Assembly: GCA_030704615.1 (NCBI GenBank) | Contig: CM060731.1 | Location: forward strand, 32,552,001 to 32,612,000 | Source of the DNA: Takakia lepidozioides | Taxonomy: Eukaryota > Streptophyta > Takakiopsida > Takakiales > Takakiaceae | Length of the DNA stretch: 60,000 bases | Direction: 5' to 3' | Shown here: piece after piece, positions 58,332 through 60,000 of the stretch | How positions within the stretch are numbered: the first letter of the stretch is position 1 | Layout: each line of letters begins with the position of its first letter | Notes under the pieces: generated by a model | What the model saw: the letters and a program-made list of their open reading frames with translations, nothing else | Database searches by the model: none | What the model was told of the DNA's origin: nothing | Position numbers and translations under genes: made by a program

Positions 58332-60000
58332 TTCCTTCGGTGATTATTAGTTATTAAGTACGCCTTTCGAGATCAAAGAGCAGCATTTGCTACTTGAATC
58401 GATTTAGGAGGTCTCATGGCTCGGATTATGCCATATGGGTGGCCATATCAAACCGTGTTTGTAGGCAAGATCATGTAAGGAATCTCTAAGTATTGAACGA
58501 TGATGCAGCAACCCACGACATCACAATCGACACATGCATTCAACCACCACACCTCACCCTCTCTGTTCGTTAAAAGTCCGCAGACCTTTTCTGCGCATTT
58601 CTGCTGTCTTGTTTGGTTGAAGTCACCTGTCAGGACACTGGACGCTGTACATAAAAGGCCCCGTGCCAGGCTACAGTAAGGTGAATCTGTACGTATCTAC
58701 AATAACTATTCATCTGACTCAAAGGGCGGCGGGTGGGCACCTGAGCCTGGAGATCCTTCGTGGGTCCTTTCTGATATGAGTAATAAAACTTATTAGTCTT
58801 CCTTTCCTGCTCCTAGCCTGACCTTCTCACATCGAAATTCCTGAGACACAGGGTTGGCAATAGAACTTCGGTCTTTTGCTGATGCCAAGTCGTCGGTTTT
58901 GTCCAAGTGGCCAGGATTTAATTCCGACCTGGAGTTTCGGTGGTGACAAATCCTTCAGAAACAGTGTGGCTGACATCCTTTCTTTTGGCAATCATACTGA
59001 GTCTACAACAGTTGACCCATTTACGATGCACTAACATTCTTCTGTGGGTATTTTCAGTAAAAGGGTAGTTGCTTCTTCCGAGCATTGAAGGGGCCCCACA
59101 GAAGTTGCTATATTTATCGCAATAAAAGCAGAGGGTGGCCATTCGGCACTCAGCCTCGAGCACAGCAAGACCTGAAAAGGAATTTCCACAGAATCTAGAC
59201 CCAAGGAGGACCACAGCTTCCTCGAGTGTCTCGAATTGAGCGGGTAGAGAGTCTTGCATGGTTTGGGAGACGGAAAGTGATCAGTGACTGGTTGCAAGCG
59301 TCTTTCAGAGAATTTAGACGGGCCGCGCTCTGGGAGTTCCTGAATTGAGCGAGTACTGGAGGTGGAAGTGTATTGTATCTGTCTGCTGGGTTCAAAAGGG
59401 AGAAGTGAAAGTTTGATGCATGTATTCACCTCGGATTTGATATCCAAGGCGGGGCCTAGCTTGGCCCATTGTGTGAAGGCGTTGAAGTGAGGGAATAGGT
59501 TGGCGGTCTATTTGCTTATTATAGAAGTAAGGTGGGCGGGGGGGCGGGGAGAGAGAGGATCTTTCGTCCTGTTTAGGCTGCGTATCTGCTCGGTCTTCTG
59601 CACCGCCGGCCCATCAGGTAAGCTGCCGTTTGGTTTGTGTGAAAGGGGGAAAATTCACTTGAGAGAACAGGAGCAGTGAGGTCGTGGAGAGACCTTCTTG
59701 TGGGGAGCAGTAGGCATGAAGATAATTTCTGTTTTGCAGTGACAACTGTATCGGAGACGATAATGTTTAGTTCTGGCAACTTTGATTCAAACTAGCCCTG
59801 CTTGGAAGTAATTGGATCGTCTTCATTCTCCTGCCTCTTGCTCCTTCTTCTTCATGCTTTGACGCACGCCACGCTGGTCTCTTAACTAACGATTTTTTGA
59901 TCATTGCGCCTTTGGCATTCGTGCTGCAGGGAAGTTGGTTGATTGGCTTCTTTCTACAGGAAGATATCTGCGGATCTGGTTTGCAAGAGGGAAGAAGGAG
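58332..60000. other. No gene recognised at right end
   Basis: Three overlapping minus-strand frames at 58918-59447 (up to 138 codons) match nothing known and shadow each other. From 59520 a G-rich stretch leads into sequence that could be the 5' region of a plus-strand gene outside the window (an acceptor-like CTGCAG near 59927), but no exon was proven. Confidence 0.3.

Noticed and set aside
58918-59447. A minus-strand gene at the right end
   Set aside because: Three overlapping frames, none with recognisable sequence or consistent exon structure.

Overview
The window is plant nuclear DNA, from a land plant and most likely a seed-free lineage (lycophyte, fern or bryophyte); the species cannot be fixed from the sequence. 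The reasons are a plastid ribosomal protein gene, a HOOKLESS1-type acetyltransferase, the plant-specific SufE-NadA quinolinate synthase, a plant-type PCH2 and a plant F-box protein, all split by introns and separated by decayed plant-type transposons. Only five host protein genes and one tRNA are clearly present in 60 kb. All five protein genes could be followed exon by exon with consistent reading phase.

Layout. 0-5.5 kb: repeat-rich DNA and a LINE ORF1-like CCHC gene that runs into a SINE-like sequence. 5.9-7.2 kb (+): plastid ribosomal protein bL35, three exons. 10.2-11.9 kb (+): HLS1-like N-acetyltransferase, three exons. 14.5-20.4 kb (-): PCH2/TRIP13 AAA+ ATPase, twelve exons found and the first still missing; one intron is packed with LINE 3' ends. 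21.6 kb: tRNA-Ala(UGC). 22.0-23.6 kb: a terminal-inverted-repeat element with CCCGGG-type subterminal repeats. 24.8-30.0 kb (+): complete F-box gene, five exons. 30-34.9 kb: gene-poor, with one copy of a GC-rich dispersed repeat. 35.0-45.2 kb: rearranged Ty3/gypsy chromovirus (two LTRs in opposite orientation, inverted pol pieces) inserted in the gag of a second gypsy element. 46.5-47.6 kb: hAT-like non-autonomous element with TIRs, a perfect 8-bp target duplication and GGGTAT subterminal repeats, carrying a tRNA-derived SINE. 47.8-49.0 kb: second copy of the dispersed repeat and a tandem duplication of the quinolinate synthase 3' end. 49.0-54.1 kb (-): quinolinate synthase, nine exons. 55.5-58.2 kb (+): decayed non-LTR retrotransposon with a reverse transcriptase, a CCHC finger and a probable restriction-like endonuclease.

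The host genes are functionally unrelated (plastid translation, hormone/development, meiosis, ubiquitination, NAD synthesis), as expected of a eukaryotic chromosome, and no operon-like logic applies. The most unusual signals are in the mobile DNA: two TIR elements with clustered palindromic subterminal repeats, a head-to-head rearranged chromovirus, and premature stops that are almost all C-to-T type (CAG to TAG), which would fit deamination of methylated cytosines.
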